64,000 bases of DNA, taken from assembly GCA_039583875.1 (NCBI GenBank), contig CM077151.1, positions 21,886,766 to 21,950,765 of the forward strand, given 5' to 3'. Under the pieces are notes generated by a model. That model did not search any database. It was not told the origin of the DNA and was given only the letters and a program-made list of their open reading frames with translations. The position numbers were made by a program, and so were the translations under genes. This document shows, in pieces, positions 35,101 through 47,100 of the stretch; the first letter of the stretch is position 1; every line of letters begins with the position of its first letter. Source of the stretch: Platanthera guangdongensis. Taxonomy: Eukaryota; Streptophyta; Magnoliopsida; Asparagales; Orchidaceae.

Positions 35101-38100
35101 CGGATCCATCACCACCCGACTCTCGCTGCTGCTTCAGAGGGGGTCCGCCGATCAGTCCGAGAAGGGCCTCGGCATCGTAATCATCTTGGTTCAGCGGGTC
35201 CATCACGCTCGAAAGAGAAGCATGTCGACAATGTTAGATGAAAGAGTCAGGCCCTGCCCCCCATATTTATAGAAGTGGAAGGGCCGCACGTTCCAATCTG
35301 CCGAGTTGCGGCCAGTCGCTCGCCAAATCGGGGTTGGATGATTTCTTTCCGACCTCGGTCGAGCTCGCAAAGAAGCAGAGATCGTGTACAACCCCAATTT
35401 GGTGAGCCCAACCCGACTCACCCCAAAGAAGGTCAGGTGAGCTTAAGCGTTGCAAGCAAGGGACCATGGTTTGCTCAGTTCTACAGGGCGAGTATGACTT
35501 CGCAATACCGACTGCGGCTGGCCCAGGGTTGGCAAGCCCAGCACATCGGCAAACTCATCACAACAGCAAGTCCAACATAGTGACGAGCTCAGTGCATCGA
35601 CGAACTCCGCACAACAGCAAGTCCAACATAGTGGTGAGCTCGGCGTAACAACGAGCTCAGCGTATCGGCGAACTCAGCACAATAACAAGGCTAGCATAGT
35701 GGCGAGCTCTGCGTAGCCGCAAGCTCAGCGCATAAGCGAGCTCAGCGTAGCAGCGAGCTCAACGCATAAGCAAGATAAACACAACAACGAGCTCAGTGCA
35801 GTCGCGAGATCCATCCCGGCGACTTCGCGCCGAGCGAGTTCCGGCCTTATGCAAGCTTTGGCCCGACGAGTCCCGACCATTTTGGTCGAGGTACTCACCC
35901 TGGCTAAGAAAGCCCCATCCACGAGCATTTTGCTGCTCATAGCCTTCTTAAACAGCGGGATTCCGTTGTTTGCAGACCAATCTGTCTGCTAATGACAATA
36001 ACGAAAAGGCGGAGGCCGCTATTTGCAGTCCATAAAAAGACTGTTTTGCCCTTGATAAGAGTTTGCCTATAAATAAGATCCCAAACGCACCTCAGAGAGG
36101 CAGACCCATCCTCCTAAAGCTCCTTCCTTTGGAGACTTCTTGCTCCATGCCATTCGAGGTGTCGAGCTCAACCTTTGGCTTTGTGCGGGGAAGTTGCGAG
36201 TAGCGCGGGTGTGTGGCGGGACCTTCTCGCGGCAGCTCACTGGGTCTGTGTGTAGGCAACCAGTTTTTACCTAGCGAGGGCCGACTCCGAGCTTGGACTA
36301 CCTCGGTCTTGTGCACCCGATGACGAGTTCAGTAGCTCGAACTGCTCACTCTTAGTCCGAACTCCGTTGAACCGGTTTCTGGGTTTCAACACTGTCAATA
36401 TCAGTTTTGTCTGTTATTGTTTTGAAGACTTAATCGACTGTATTTGTGTAAGAGTTAGTTGAGATAGCTGGGCATGTTAATTGTACTTACGTTTTTGGCC
36501 TGGGCTTGGAATGTATTGGAGGGAGCGATAGATGGAAATTGGAAAGAGTATTTTTATAAATTCTTAAAGATAGACAGATGATCAAGATCACCTTGATGAC
36601 CTACACACTTATCTCTTAAGCCTCATCAATCCACGTTTTTTTTAGAAAAGAAACCTCATGAGTCGATGATGGGTTCACAACAGGAATTGAGCCCGACCCT
36701 CCTTAATCCCCGATGGTCTGCACCCACAACAAACTGGTGTGTTCCTGTTAGAATATATATAAATGGAGAAGAATCCTTCTAAAGATAAAACCTGAACGAA
36801 GGATTTAGGAGTCTCCTTGAGGAGAGGTCCCAGAGGGAGTAAGACAGGGAAGGAGAAGAAGGTAGTTTTCACGATAACAACAACATACTTCATTCCATCA
36901 ACGAGTATTTTGTTAAGCAACTACTAGAGAGAAGGGAGATCTAGAGAAGAAGACAACTAGGGTTAGAAGGAGGGAAGAAAATACCTTGTAAATATCTTGC
37001 TTGCCATCCAAAGAGGGGTTCCGGGTTATATATACCCGGAACCCAGGAGGGGCCGGCCTAAAGGGCTGGCCGGCCCCAATAGGGGCTGAACCAAACCGGT
37101 TCAGCCCCAATTCGGCGGTCTTCAGAGAGTGGGGGCTGAACCGGATGGTTCAGCCCCGTTGTTATCACCTTCCTGTCGTCCCCGACGCTTGTATTGTCTT
37201 CCAAACAGCCGCGACTCGGCCCCGAGCGTAACATTCCCTTCCCCATCAACAACCAGCTTGTCCCCAAGATGGTAGTCGGGATAAAGCTCCTTGAAATCTA
37301 GCAGATCAACCCAAGAATTGTGTGCCTCGGAGAAGTTCTTCCACTTGACCAACAGCTCTGGTCGGTACTCTGCACCCCGTTGTTTCCACTTGAGCAACAG
37401 CACGGCCTCCGGAAGGGGGCGAAGCTCGCCCGCACCGGTGACGTCAGGTAAAAGAGCACTTGGTTGCACAGTGGCACCCACCTTTCGTTTAAGCAAGGAC
37501 ACATGAAACGTCGGGTGGATGCGGGAACCCGTAGGAAGATCTAGCTTGTAAGCGACCGGCCCCACCCTGCTGAGTACCCGAAAGGGGCCGTAATATCGAG
37601 GAGATAACTTCTGGTTGAAGCGACGAGCGACAGACAATTGACGGTACGGCTGGAGCTTGAGGAAAACTTCATCACCAACTGCAAATTCCCGCTCCTTGCG
37701 ATGCTTATCGGCGTGGAGCTTCATACGGTCCTGGGCCATACGGAGGTTGTCGCGCAGTGTGACCAGCATGCGGTCCCGATCGCGCAGAGCTCTATCAACG
37801 GCGGGCAAAGCCGTGCTCCCCGGCTCGTAGCTGCTCAAGGTCGGCGGAGGACGGCCGTAGACAACCTCAAAGGGGGTCATTTGGCTGGCAGAATGATAAG
37901 ACGTGTTTTAACAGTACTCCGCCCAGTGCAACCAATCCGGCCAAGTGCGAGGCTCGTCCATCACAAAGCAACGCAGGTAGGTCTCGAGGCCCCGGTTCAA
38001 AACCTCTGTTTGCCCATCGGTCTGGGGATGATGAGACGTACTAAAACGTAAACACGTCCCCTGCAGACGAAACAGTTCCTGCCAAAATTTACTCAGAAAA

Positions 38101-41100
38101 GTAGGGTCCCGATCAGAAATGACAGCACGAGGAAGACCGTGCAAGCGGATAATCTCCCGAGCAAAAAGTGCAGCTACAGACTCGCCGGTATAAGGGTGAG
38201 GCAAAGCAAGGAAATGTCCATACTTGGAGAGCTTGTCCACCACCACCAAAATCACTGATTTGCCTTGGGACTTTGGCAACCCGTCAATAAAATCCATGGA
38301 AACGGTGTCCCAAATCTGCTGCGGAATTTCTAAGGGAACAAACAATCCAGCCGGAGAGGTCGTCTCGTACTTCTGCCGTTGGCAGATCTCACACTGGCGC
38401 ACAAACTGCTGTATGTCTCGCCGCATCCCGGTCCAGAAGACATTGGCTCGGGCTCGCTGGAGGGTACGAAGCACACCCGCATGACCGCCAGCAGGTGAAG
38501 AGTGGAACTCATGCATCATAACAGTCTTCCATGCTGAAGCGGGAGGAATAACCACCTTGCCATGGTGGTAAAGGCGACCATTTTGAAGATGGTAGCCGGC
38601 TGCCACGACCTCGCCCCGCTGCAAGGCCTCCACTAGGGCACAGAGCGTGGGAGTACGCATCACCTCCTCCTGTATCTCGTCCAAAGAGTCAACAAGTGGC
38701 CCGGTGATGTGGGCCACAGTAGATTCAGGGAGGCGCGAGAGAGCGTCCGCAACCACATTCCCCTTGCCTTGCCGATATGTAATCTCATAATCATAACCCA
38801 AGAGCTTAGTGACCCATTTCTGTTGAAGAGGCGAAGACACCCGCTGGTCTAGGAAATGCTTTAAACTCTGGTGGTCAGTGTGAATCTTGAAGTGTCGGCC
38901 CAGTAGGTACGGCCGCCACATCGCCACGGCATGGATAACATCCAACATTTCCTTCTCGTATGCAGACAGCCCCAGGGTCCGTGGGGCAAGAGCCTTGCTG
39001 TAGAAAGCCAACGGTCGCCCTTCCTGCATCAAAACCGCCCCGATGCCCACACCGGAGGCATCGGTCTCTAGCACAAATTCCTTCGAGAAATCAGGCAAAG
39101 CGAGAACTGGTGTAGTGGTCATGGCCTGCTTGAGTGCCTGAAATGCCTCCTCAGCCTCCCCCGTCCAAGAGAAGGCATCCTTCTGCAGCAACTGAGTCAA
39201 TGGTCGAGCTATCTTCCCATAGTCTTTCACAAACCGCCGGTAATACCCCGTCAACCCGAGGAATCCGCGAAGCGCCCGCACCGTAAGGGGGCGTGGCCAG
39301 GATATCATACTCTGAATCTTTTGGGGGTCGGCTCTGATGCCGTGACCGGAAACCAAATGTCCCAAATATTCCACCTCAAGCTGACCAAAGGAGCACTTGG
39401 AACGCCTGGCGTAAAGTTTGTGCTGACGAAGAATGCTAAGGAATCGCTCGACATGGCCTACGTGGTCCTCCCAACTGGCGCTGTAGATAAGAATATCGTC
39501 AAAGAAAATCAGCACAAACTGACGGAGAAGTGCTCGGAAGATCTCATTCATGTTAGCCTGAAAGGTAGATGAGCCGCCGGTCAACCCATTGGCCATGACG
39601 AGAAACTCGTAGTGGCCATCATGTGTCCGAAATGCGGTCTTGTGGATATCCTCCTCCTTCATCAAAATCTGATAATAACCGGAACGCAGGTCCAACTTAG
39701 TGAAAACGAATGCCCCATGCAATTCATCCAGCAACTCATCCACTACCGGAATTGGAAAATTATCCTTCACCGTGGCGCCATTCAGAGCTCGGTAGTCAAC
39801 ACAGAACCGCCACGAACCATCTTTCTTTTTTACTAGAATGATCGGCGCTGAAAATGAACTAGTACTGGGACGAATAATTCCCGCATCCAACATCTCCCGG
39901 ACACTACGCTCGATCTCTGCCTTCTGAACATGGGGATAACGATAAGGTCGAACGTTGATTGGCTCTGTCCCTGCCTTAAGCTGAATCCGATGATCCCGAA
40001 ACCGCGAAGGAGGTAGTGTGCAAGGTTCCTGAAAAACGTCAGCATATTGCTCCAGAAGAGTTCGTAACTGTACCGGTACCTCCGGCTCACCCGTAGCCGA
40101 TGCCTGAACCTCCCTAAGGATTGCCATCATACTGCCTTCCTCCCCTAACCGCTGCATGCTACGCAGAGAGATTTCCTTGATAGGCGACGATTTGAGGCCC
40201 CGCAAGCAGAACTGCGTCTCACCCTGGTGAAATTCCATAGTCATGTGCTCCCAATCAAACGTTACCCGACGCAACTGCCGTAGCCACTGCACCCCCAAGA
40301 TCATGTCCGAGCCACGGATAGGCAACAGATATATGTCGGTGTAACCCGTATATCCTTGCATCCGAAGTGCCACACCCTTGAGTACCCCTTCACACTGCAG
40401 CTTGCTGCCATCCGCCACCATAACCTGGAAGGCCGACCCCGTATCCACCTTGTGTCCCACTCGTCGTGCCACCACCGGATGAATGAAGTTGTGGGTGCTC
40501 CCACTATCCACCAAAATGGTGACCTTCTCCTGATTCAGCCAACCCGTCAGCCTCATGGTGAGCGGGGGACTGCACCCCTCCAAAGCATGTAGAGACACCC
40601 CAAGTTCGCTCAAATCCAACCCCCCGTCCGACTCCTCCTCATGCACCACTTCCTCTACCTCTTCCTCCTGCAACATGAAGACTTGTATTTTCTGACACTT
40701 GTGGCCCGGTGTAAACTTCTCATCACAATTGAAACACAGACCCTTCTCCTTCCTGGCTGCAAGCTCGCTCCATGATAACCGTGTCACTGTCGGCTTGCTA
40801 CCGGCTGCTGGCTGTCGTGCTGAGGCCGCAGGTGGCTTACCCGTGGCTCTAGCCTTCTGCCTGTTGACGCGTTCTTCCTGAATACGAGCCAATGTGATGG
40901 CGTGATTTAAGGACCGGGGCATGTGCGCCTGTACCTCGTCCCGAATGTGCTCCTTGAGTCCCGAAACAAAGCAACTCAAGAGCGTCCTCTCTTCCCAATG
41001 AACCCGGTTTGCCAGTTTCTCAAATTCAGTGCGATACTCCATCACGGAGCCTTTCTGTCTCAACTTCTGCAAAAGAGCCTCGAAATCCTCATACTCTAGT

Positions 41101-44100
41101 GGCTCAAACCGGGCCGTAAATCCCTCCAAAAATTCTCCCCACAGAACGTGCTCCCGCCTGCGCAGGAACCACTGCGTCCACTGAAACGCATCATCCTCCA
41201 GATGGAAAGAAGCCAACTGTACCCACTGGCCTTCGGGTACATCCTGGTAACGGAAGAACAATTCTGCCTTTTGGACCCATTCCAGAGCATCCCCGCCATT
41301 GTATTTTGGAAAATTCATGCGGGTCAATTTTGGAGCCAAGTGGGGCCGCTGTGCACCTTGCCCCGACCACCCTTGGCCATAGCCGTAGCCCTCTCGCCTT
41401 CCTTGTTCAACTGGTTCCGGGAAAGCATGCCCTTGATATTGTCGTGCTCCCCACGACGGAGGTGGTGGCTGGCCGGCCCAAGGATTGTCGTGGGCAAAGC
41501 CTCCCGGTGGTCCACCAGCCCGTGGAAAGGGAAGAATCCCTCCCAGGACGCCTGGGGCGTGCCCCGTCGCTGCAACCGACCGCTGGAAGGCCAGCGATTC
41601 TTCCCCGCTCCACCGCTAGGGGGTGCGGCCCGCGCGTGGGTCGCCGTTACCCGCAGACGGTGCGGGAGGCCCCGTCGACCCCGCTCCCATCAGCGGCTGC
41701 CGCCAGCGGTCGTCGGTTGCGCCAGGCCAAGCCGCGCCGCCACTGCTGCCTCCGACTCCGCCAAATCCCGCTTCCCGCATATCGGACGAGAGCGAATGGC
41801 GCGATTCCGCCGCATCCGAACCCGATCCGCCGTTCTCCTCGCTGACCGGCCCTTTTCCTTTTAACAGTGCCTTGATTTCCTCCATTCGGGCGTCGATCCG
41901 CTCCTCCAGCCGCTGCGTTGACGTTTTCATGTTCCCCTCCAGTGCGGCCACCGAATCCGTCAACCCTACGAAGTTTTCTTCGAGGGCTTCCAATCGGCTA
42001 GCCTCCTCTTGCGTACGCGTGTTCACCATGGTGGAAGGAAGTGCCTCTGATACCAAATGTTAAGCAACTACTAGAGAGAAGGGAGATCTAGAGAAGAAGA
42101 CAACTAGGGTTAGAAGGAGGGAAGAAAATGCCTTGTAAATATCTTGCTTGCCATCCAAAGAGGGGTTCCGGGTTATATATACCCGGAACCCAGGAGGGGC
42201 CGGCCTAAAGGGCTGGCCGGCCCCAATAGGGGCTGAACCAAACCGGTTCAGCCCCAATTCGGTGGTCTTCAGAGAGTGGGGGCTGAACCGGATGGTTCAG
42301 CCCCGTTGTTATCACCTTCCTGTCGTCCCCGACGCTTGTATTGTCTTCCAAACAGCCGCGACTCGGCCCCGAGCGTAACATATTTATACTCAAATACTCA
42401 AGTTCTCCCAGCAGTTGCTGGAAGTTACAACCACTAACATTACATGGTTACACAAACTTCCCTAACTGCCGGTTCAAGCCCGGTTCATACATAGCGTAAA
42501 AAACAGATACAACCACAATAAAATTAACAGAATAAATAAAATTTTTGGAAAGAAACATAACAATTACACTCCCCATAAGAGATCCTTGACCTCAAGGATC
42601 AAACTCCCCATAAGAGATCCTTGACCTCAAGGATCAAAATCAGGGCACTCCCTTTTAAGATCGTAGTAGTTCTCCCAGGTGGTGTCTTCAACACCGGAAG
42701 AGCTCCATTTGATAAGAACTTGTGACAACACTTTTCCCTTGGGTGCGATCATCCAGCGCTCCACGATTTCCTCTGGGACTGTTAACAGGCGGCCTTCCGC
42801 TGTGATGTACTACGACAAAGTTGCAGAGGAAGGTGCCGTGCCAATGTGCTCCTTAAGCTGAGATATGTGGAAGGTGTTGTGGATTTTTAAATGCAGCGGT
42901 AGCTGAAGTCGATAAGCCACAAGGCCTACCTGCTCGATGATGAGGAAGGGCCCAAAGTATCTTTGTAATAGTTTGGTATAGCTGGAAGCTCTCAGGCTTT
43001 CTTGCCTATAAGGCTGTGAGTTGAGTGGCGCTATGGAAGCAAGTGTTGTACCAACATTCAACGAGGTGAATCAGCTGACTCCACTTCTTTGGGTTATTTG
43101 AGGTCATGCAACGCAAGCAATTTTCCAGACATCGATTTACAACTTCCATCTGTCCGTCCGATTGAAGATGATAAGCAATTGAGGTGTGGAGTTGGACCCG
43201 CAATTGCTTGAAAAATTCTCTCCAGAAATTGTTAGTGAAGATTACATCCCGATCGTTGATGATAGAATTAGGCATACCATGAAGACAAAATATTTCTTTC
43301 ATGAACACTTGGGTTACATATGGGGCATCATAAGGATGTTTGAGAGGGACGAAGTGTGTGTATTTACTGAGTCGGTCCACATTGACGAAGATGATATCAA
43401 AGCCTTGTGAGCGAGGAAGTCCAATAAAATCTATCGAGATATCTTTCCAGACTTTATCCGAAATGGGGAGCGGTTGCAACAGGCCCATATGTTTGTTATT
43501 ATCAGCCTTGCATTTTTGACAAATGACACATTGACGGATGTACTGGTATGTAAAATTTTCCATGTCTTTCCACCAGAAGGTTGCCTTGATTCGTTTGACT
43601 GTAGCTTGGACTCCAGAGTGCTCGTCGATATGTGTGTCATGGAGTAGATGGCAGATTAAAGTTTTGATGGATTTATCTCCTCCCACCATAACTTTTCCTT
43701 TCCTTGTTAGTTCCCCAGGTCCCCATTGCTCCATTGGTAATTGGGTTTGGCGTGTTGGTTTTCTTCTTTTACTGCAATAATCTTCTGAATTGCTTGATCT
43801 TGCTTTCAGGAATCCTGAACCTGAAGTAGAAGATTGGAATCAAATGTTGTAAGAGAAGTGAGATTGATAACCTGTTCATTGTCGTTCTAGGGAGGGCATC
43901 TGCTATCCGATTGAGGATGCCCTTCTTGAAGTTGATTTTGAAATCAAAACACAAGAGCCTTCTGATATACTTGTGCTGTTGGGGGGTTGCCACTTTTTGC
44001 CCGAGAAGGTATTTTAAGCTTTGGTGATCACTGTTAATCACAAAGGCCGCACCAGTGAGATAATAACGCCATTTTTGGACTGCCAGGACTATGACCAGGA

Positions 44101-47100
44101 GTTCCTTCTCATACACTGATAAGGCCGCATGTTTCAAACCTAAAGCCTTACTAAAAACATGATGGGATGTACTTCCTATTTCAGGACAACACCAACCCTC
44201 GAATTTGAAGCGTCAGTCCAAAACAAATGGCTTGGAGAAATTGGGATGTGCCAGCACTGGGGGAGAGGTAACGACTGTTTTGAGTTGGTTGAAAGCTTCC
44301 AAGACCGTGTTAGACCACTTGAATTTATTTAGTTTGAGAAGATCAATAAGTGGTTTTGCCATTGTTCTATAGTTTTTGATAAATTTGTGGTAGTAGCCAG
44401 TTAGACCCAGAAAACTGTGCAATTGCTTTAATAATTGAAGTGCTGGCCAGGTAATTTTGTCGTGAATTTTCTGAGGGTCCGCTGCCACTCCTTGGCCAGA
44501 TATCAGATGTCCGAGGTATTCTATATGAGGAAGTCCAAAAAAGCATTTACTCCGGTTTAAAAATAAGGTTTCTGCTCTAAGGATTTGAAAGGTGGTATGT
44601 AAATGACTGAGATTGGACCCCCATGACGGGCTATATATCAATATGTCATCGAAGAAGACCAGGATAAACCTCTTTGAATGCGGTTGAAAAACTTGGTTCA
44701 TTAGGCTTTGGAAGGTTGAAGGTGCATTAGTCAAACCAAAAGGCATGAACAAAGATTTGTAATGCCCCTCATGTGATTGAAAACCGTTTTCTCTATATCT
44801 TGTGGAACCATTTGTATTTGATGATAGCCGACACAGAGATCTAGTTTGGTGAAAATTGTAGCCCCCTGTACTTTGTCCAACAATTTCTCAATAATGGGTA
44901 TTAGAAATTTATCTTTGATCGTATTGTTATTGAGGTGCATATAGTCAATACATATCCGCCACGATCCATCCTTCTTTTTGACCATCACGATGGGCGATGC
45001 ATAAGGGATTTTGCTTCTCCTAATTATGCTAGAATCAAGTATTTCTTTGACAAGGAGTTCCATTTCAGTTTTCTGCAGTGCTGGGTACCGATAGGGCCTA
45101 ATGTTTACAAACTGATTTGAATCTTTTAGTTTTGTTAGAAAAGCCCTTGTAAAGGCCCATTTAAGAGGCCCATTTTTTTCCTTGTATTTGTCCCACATCT
45201 TGGATTGGGATCTTCTCTTCTCCCTCTCTTCCTATATAAATGTATTCATACTTGTAATTAATTATTCAAGAAGTATATACAAGGTTGGAGGTCTCTCTTT
45301 TCCTGCTCTCTTTACATGATATCAGAGCCAGCGGTCCTGTACCTGCGGTTTCAGTTTGTCTAACCGCCCAGCCCGCCATCCCTTCTCCTCTCTTGTGGAC
45401 TGCCTGTCTATCCACACTGCTCTCCTGCGGCCTGTTTCTCCTGTCCGCTATCACTTTCGCTCTCCTGCGGCCTGCCTGTCTTTCCGCGGCTTCTGCGGAT
45501 TGCCTCTCTGCATCCACTTCTCCTCTCTCTCTGTGGTTCCACCCCCCTCAGGCTTTTTATAGCCATCTTCTGCTCTGTCCCGTGGGGCCCGCCTCTCTTA
45601 TCCGCTGCGGCTTCTCTTCTTGTCCGCTGCTTGCTTCCCTTCTCCCTTGCTGCTTGGGTTTTTCATCCTCGCGGTCTCTTCTTTTGTCCGCCCGAGCTTC
45701 TTTACTCACGGACTTCTCCTTCCCGCTTCCTCCTGGTGCTTGAATTCTACTCGCGCTAGTCTCCTTGTGGACTGCTCCTGTCCTAACCGCTGTGGGCTCC
45801 TCTCTCTTGCGGACCGGTCTCCTGTCTGCTGCGTGATCCTGCCTCAGTCCGCCACGGGTTCGCTGCGGACTGTTCTCTGCTATAGTCCGCTGCGACCTGC
45901 TCCGCCCGCTGCGTGGGTTGTCCTCCAGTCCGCTGCAATCTCTGCCTTCTACTTCACTCCGCTGCGGTCTGCTCACTGCTCCTATCCGCTGCGGTCTCTT
46001 TGCTCGCTGACTGCTCCGTCTGCTGCCTTTCTTCAATCGGCGAGCTCCCTTCCTGCACTTACAGCCTCCCCTCTCTACTCGCTGCCGTCTACTCCGGTTC
46101 TCGTTGTGGCCTCGGCTTCTTGCCGGTTCTTGTTGCTGGTCGCTGGTTCTCTCTCCGTCACTGGTCCCGGTTGCGACCTGGTCCTTGTTGCCACCTCTGC
46201 TTCGTGCTCCTGCTGCGGCCTCTGCGGCCTGGCCTTTCCTCTGCTTGGTGCTCCTGCTGCGGCCTCTGCGGCCTGATCTCTTCTCTGCTTGGTGCTCCTG
46301 CTGCGGCCTCTGTGGCCTGGTCAGGATGTGTGCCTCTTCCGCACTGATGGCCCCACCACTGGGCTCTGTGGTGTCTATCGTTGATAGCAGGAGCTCCTCT
46401 CTTGTACACAGTTCCTCCTGGATTTTGGACTCCGGCGCGACACACCACATTATCCCCATGCAGCCTCCGCAATACCTGGCCTCTGTGCATCCTAAGTTCA
46501 TCACCGTTGCAAATGGGGAGACCACTCCCGTCTCTGGATCCGCTGACATCCCTCTTACTCCCTCTATTACCCTTCGATCTGTTCTTCATGTTCCTGACTC
46601 TTCTTTTAATCTTCTCTCTATTAGTCGTCTCATTCACGACCTTAACTGCGACATAACCTTCTCTTCAAACTCTTGTGTTGTGCAGGATCGCAGGACGCGG
46701 AACATCCTCGGTACTGGGCGACTGTCCAATGGGCTCTACATTTTCGTTTCCTCTTCTCCCACCGCTCTCTCCACCTTCTATTCTGTTGACTGGCATCGTC
46801 GTCTTGGGAATGCTCTTCCCATTCTCCAGAAAGCTCTTCCTGATGTTTCCCTTTCTGAGTTTCGGTGTGAGTCTTGCATTTATGGCAAACAACATCGTGT
46901 CACCTTTTCCTCACCTAGTACTCGGTGCGACGCCCCCTTCTCCTTATTCCATTCTGATATTTGGGGGCCCTATAAGCTCCCGAGTGTTTTTGGCTATCGA
47001 TATTTTGTCACATTTATCGATGACTACTCCCGTGTTACCTGGTTATATTTACTTCAGGATCGTACTGAACTTCCCTCGACTTTCCGTGCCTTTCTGGTCG

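Larger units (their letters stand above)
19950..36391 (+). mobile_element. Tat2: complete but decayed Tat-type Ty3/gypsy element with nested insertions
   Basis: LTRs at 19950-20943 and 35385-36391 bound gag (from about 21395), a protease start (24967-25200), the end of RT, RNase H and integrase (25600-27926), a tandem array (28088-28708) and two antisense genes (29255-31070; 31604-35206). Flanks are CTGTA (19945-19949) and CTGTC (36392-36396), a 4-of-5 match. A 2.6-kb LTR-like element (22374-24961) and a solo LTR (32336-34616) are nested within. Most of RT is missing. I see no canonical PBS after the 5' LTR. Confidence 0.85.
36911..42380 (-). mobile_element. Element C: young Reina-like chromovirus, near-complete
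   Basis: 5470 bp, with 323-bp LTRs at 36911-37233 and 42058-42380 that differ at only two bases by eye. Perfect target duplication TATTT lies at 36906-36910 and 42381-42385. The PBS TGGTATCAGAGGC reads on the minus strand right beside the 5' LTR, and a purine tract (GGGGAAGGGAA) beside the 3' LTR. Short LTRs, compact size and a C-terminal chromodomain of YPDYHLGDK type suggest the Reina lineage. It sits in the LTR of element B. Confidence 0.9.

Noticed and set aside
45557..46549. A 330-codon minus-strand frame rich in R, S, K and E, antisense to element D
   Set aside because: It mirrors a CT-rich repetitive leader; the charged composition follows from the complement of CCTGCTGCGG repeats, with no domain and no promoter.
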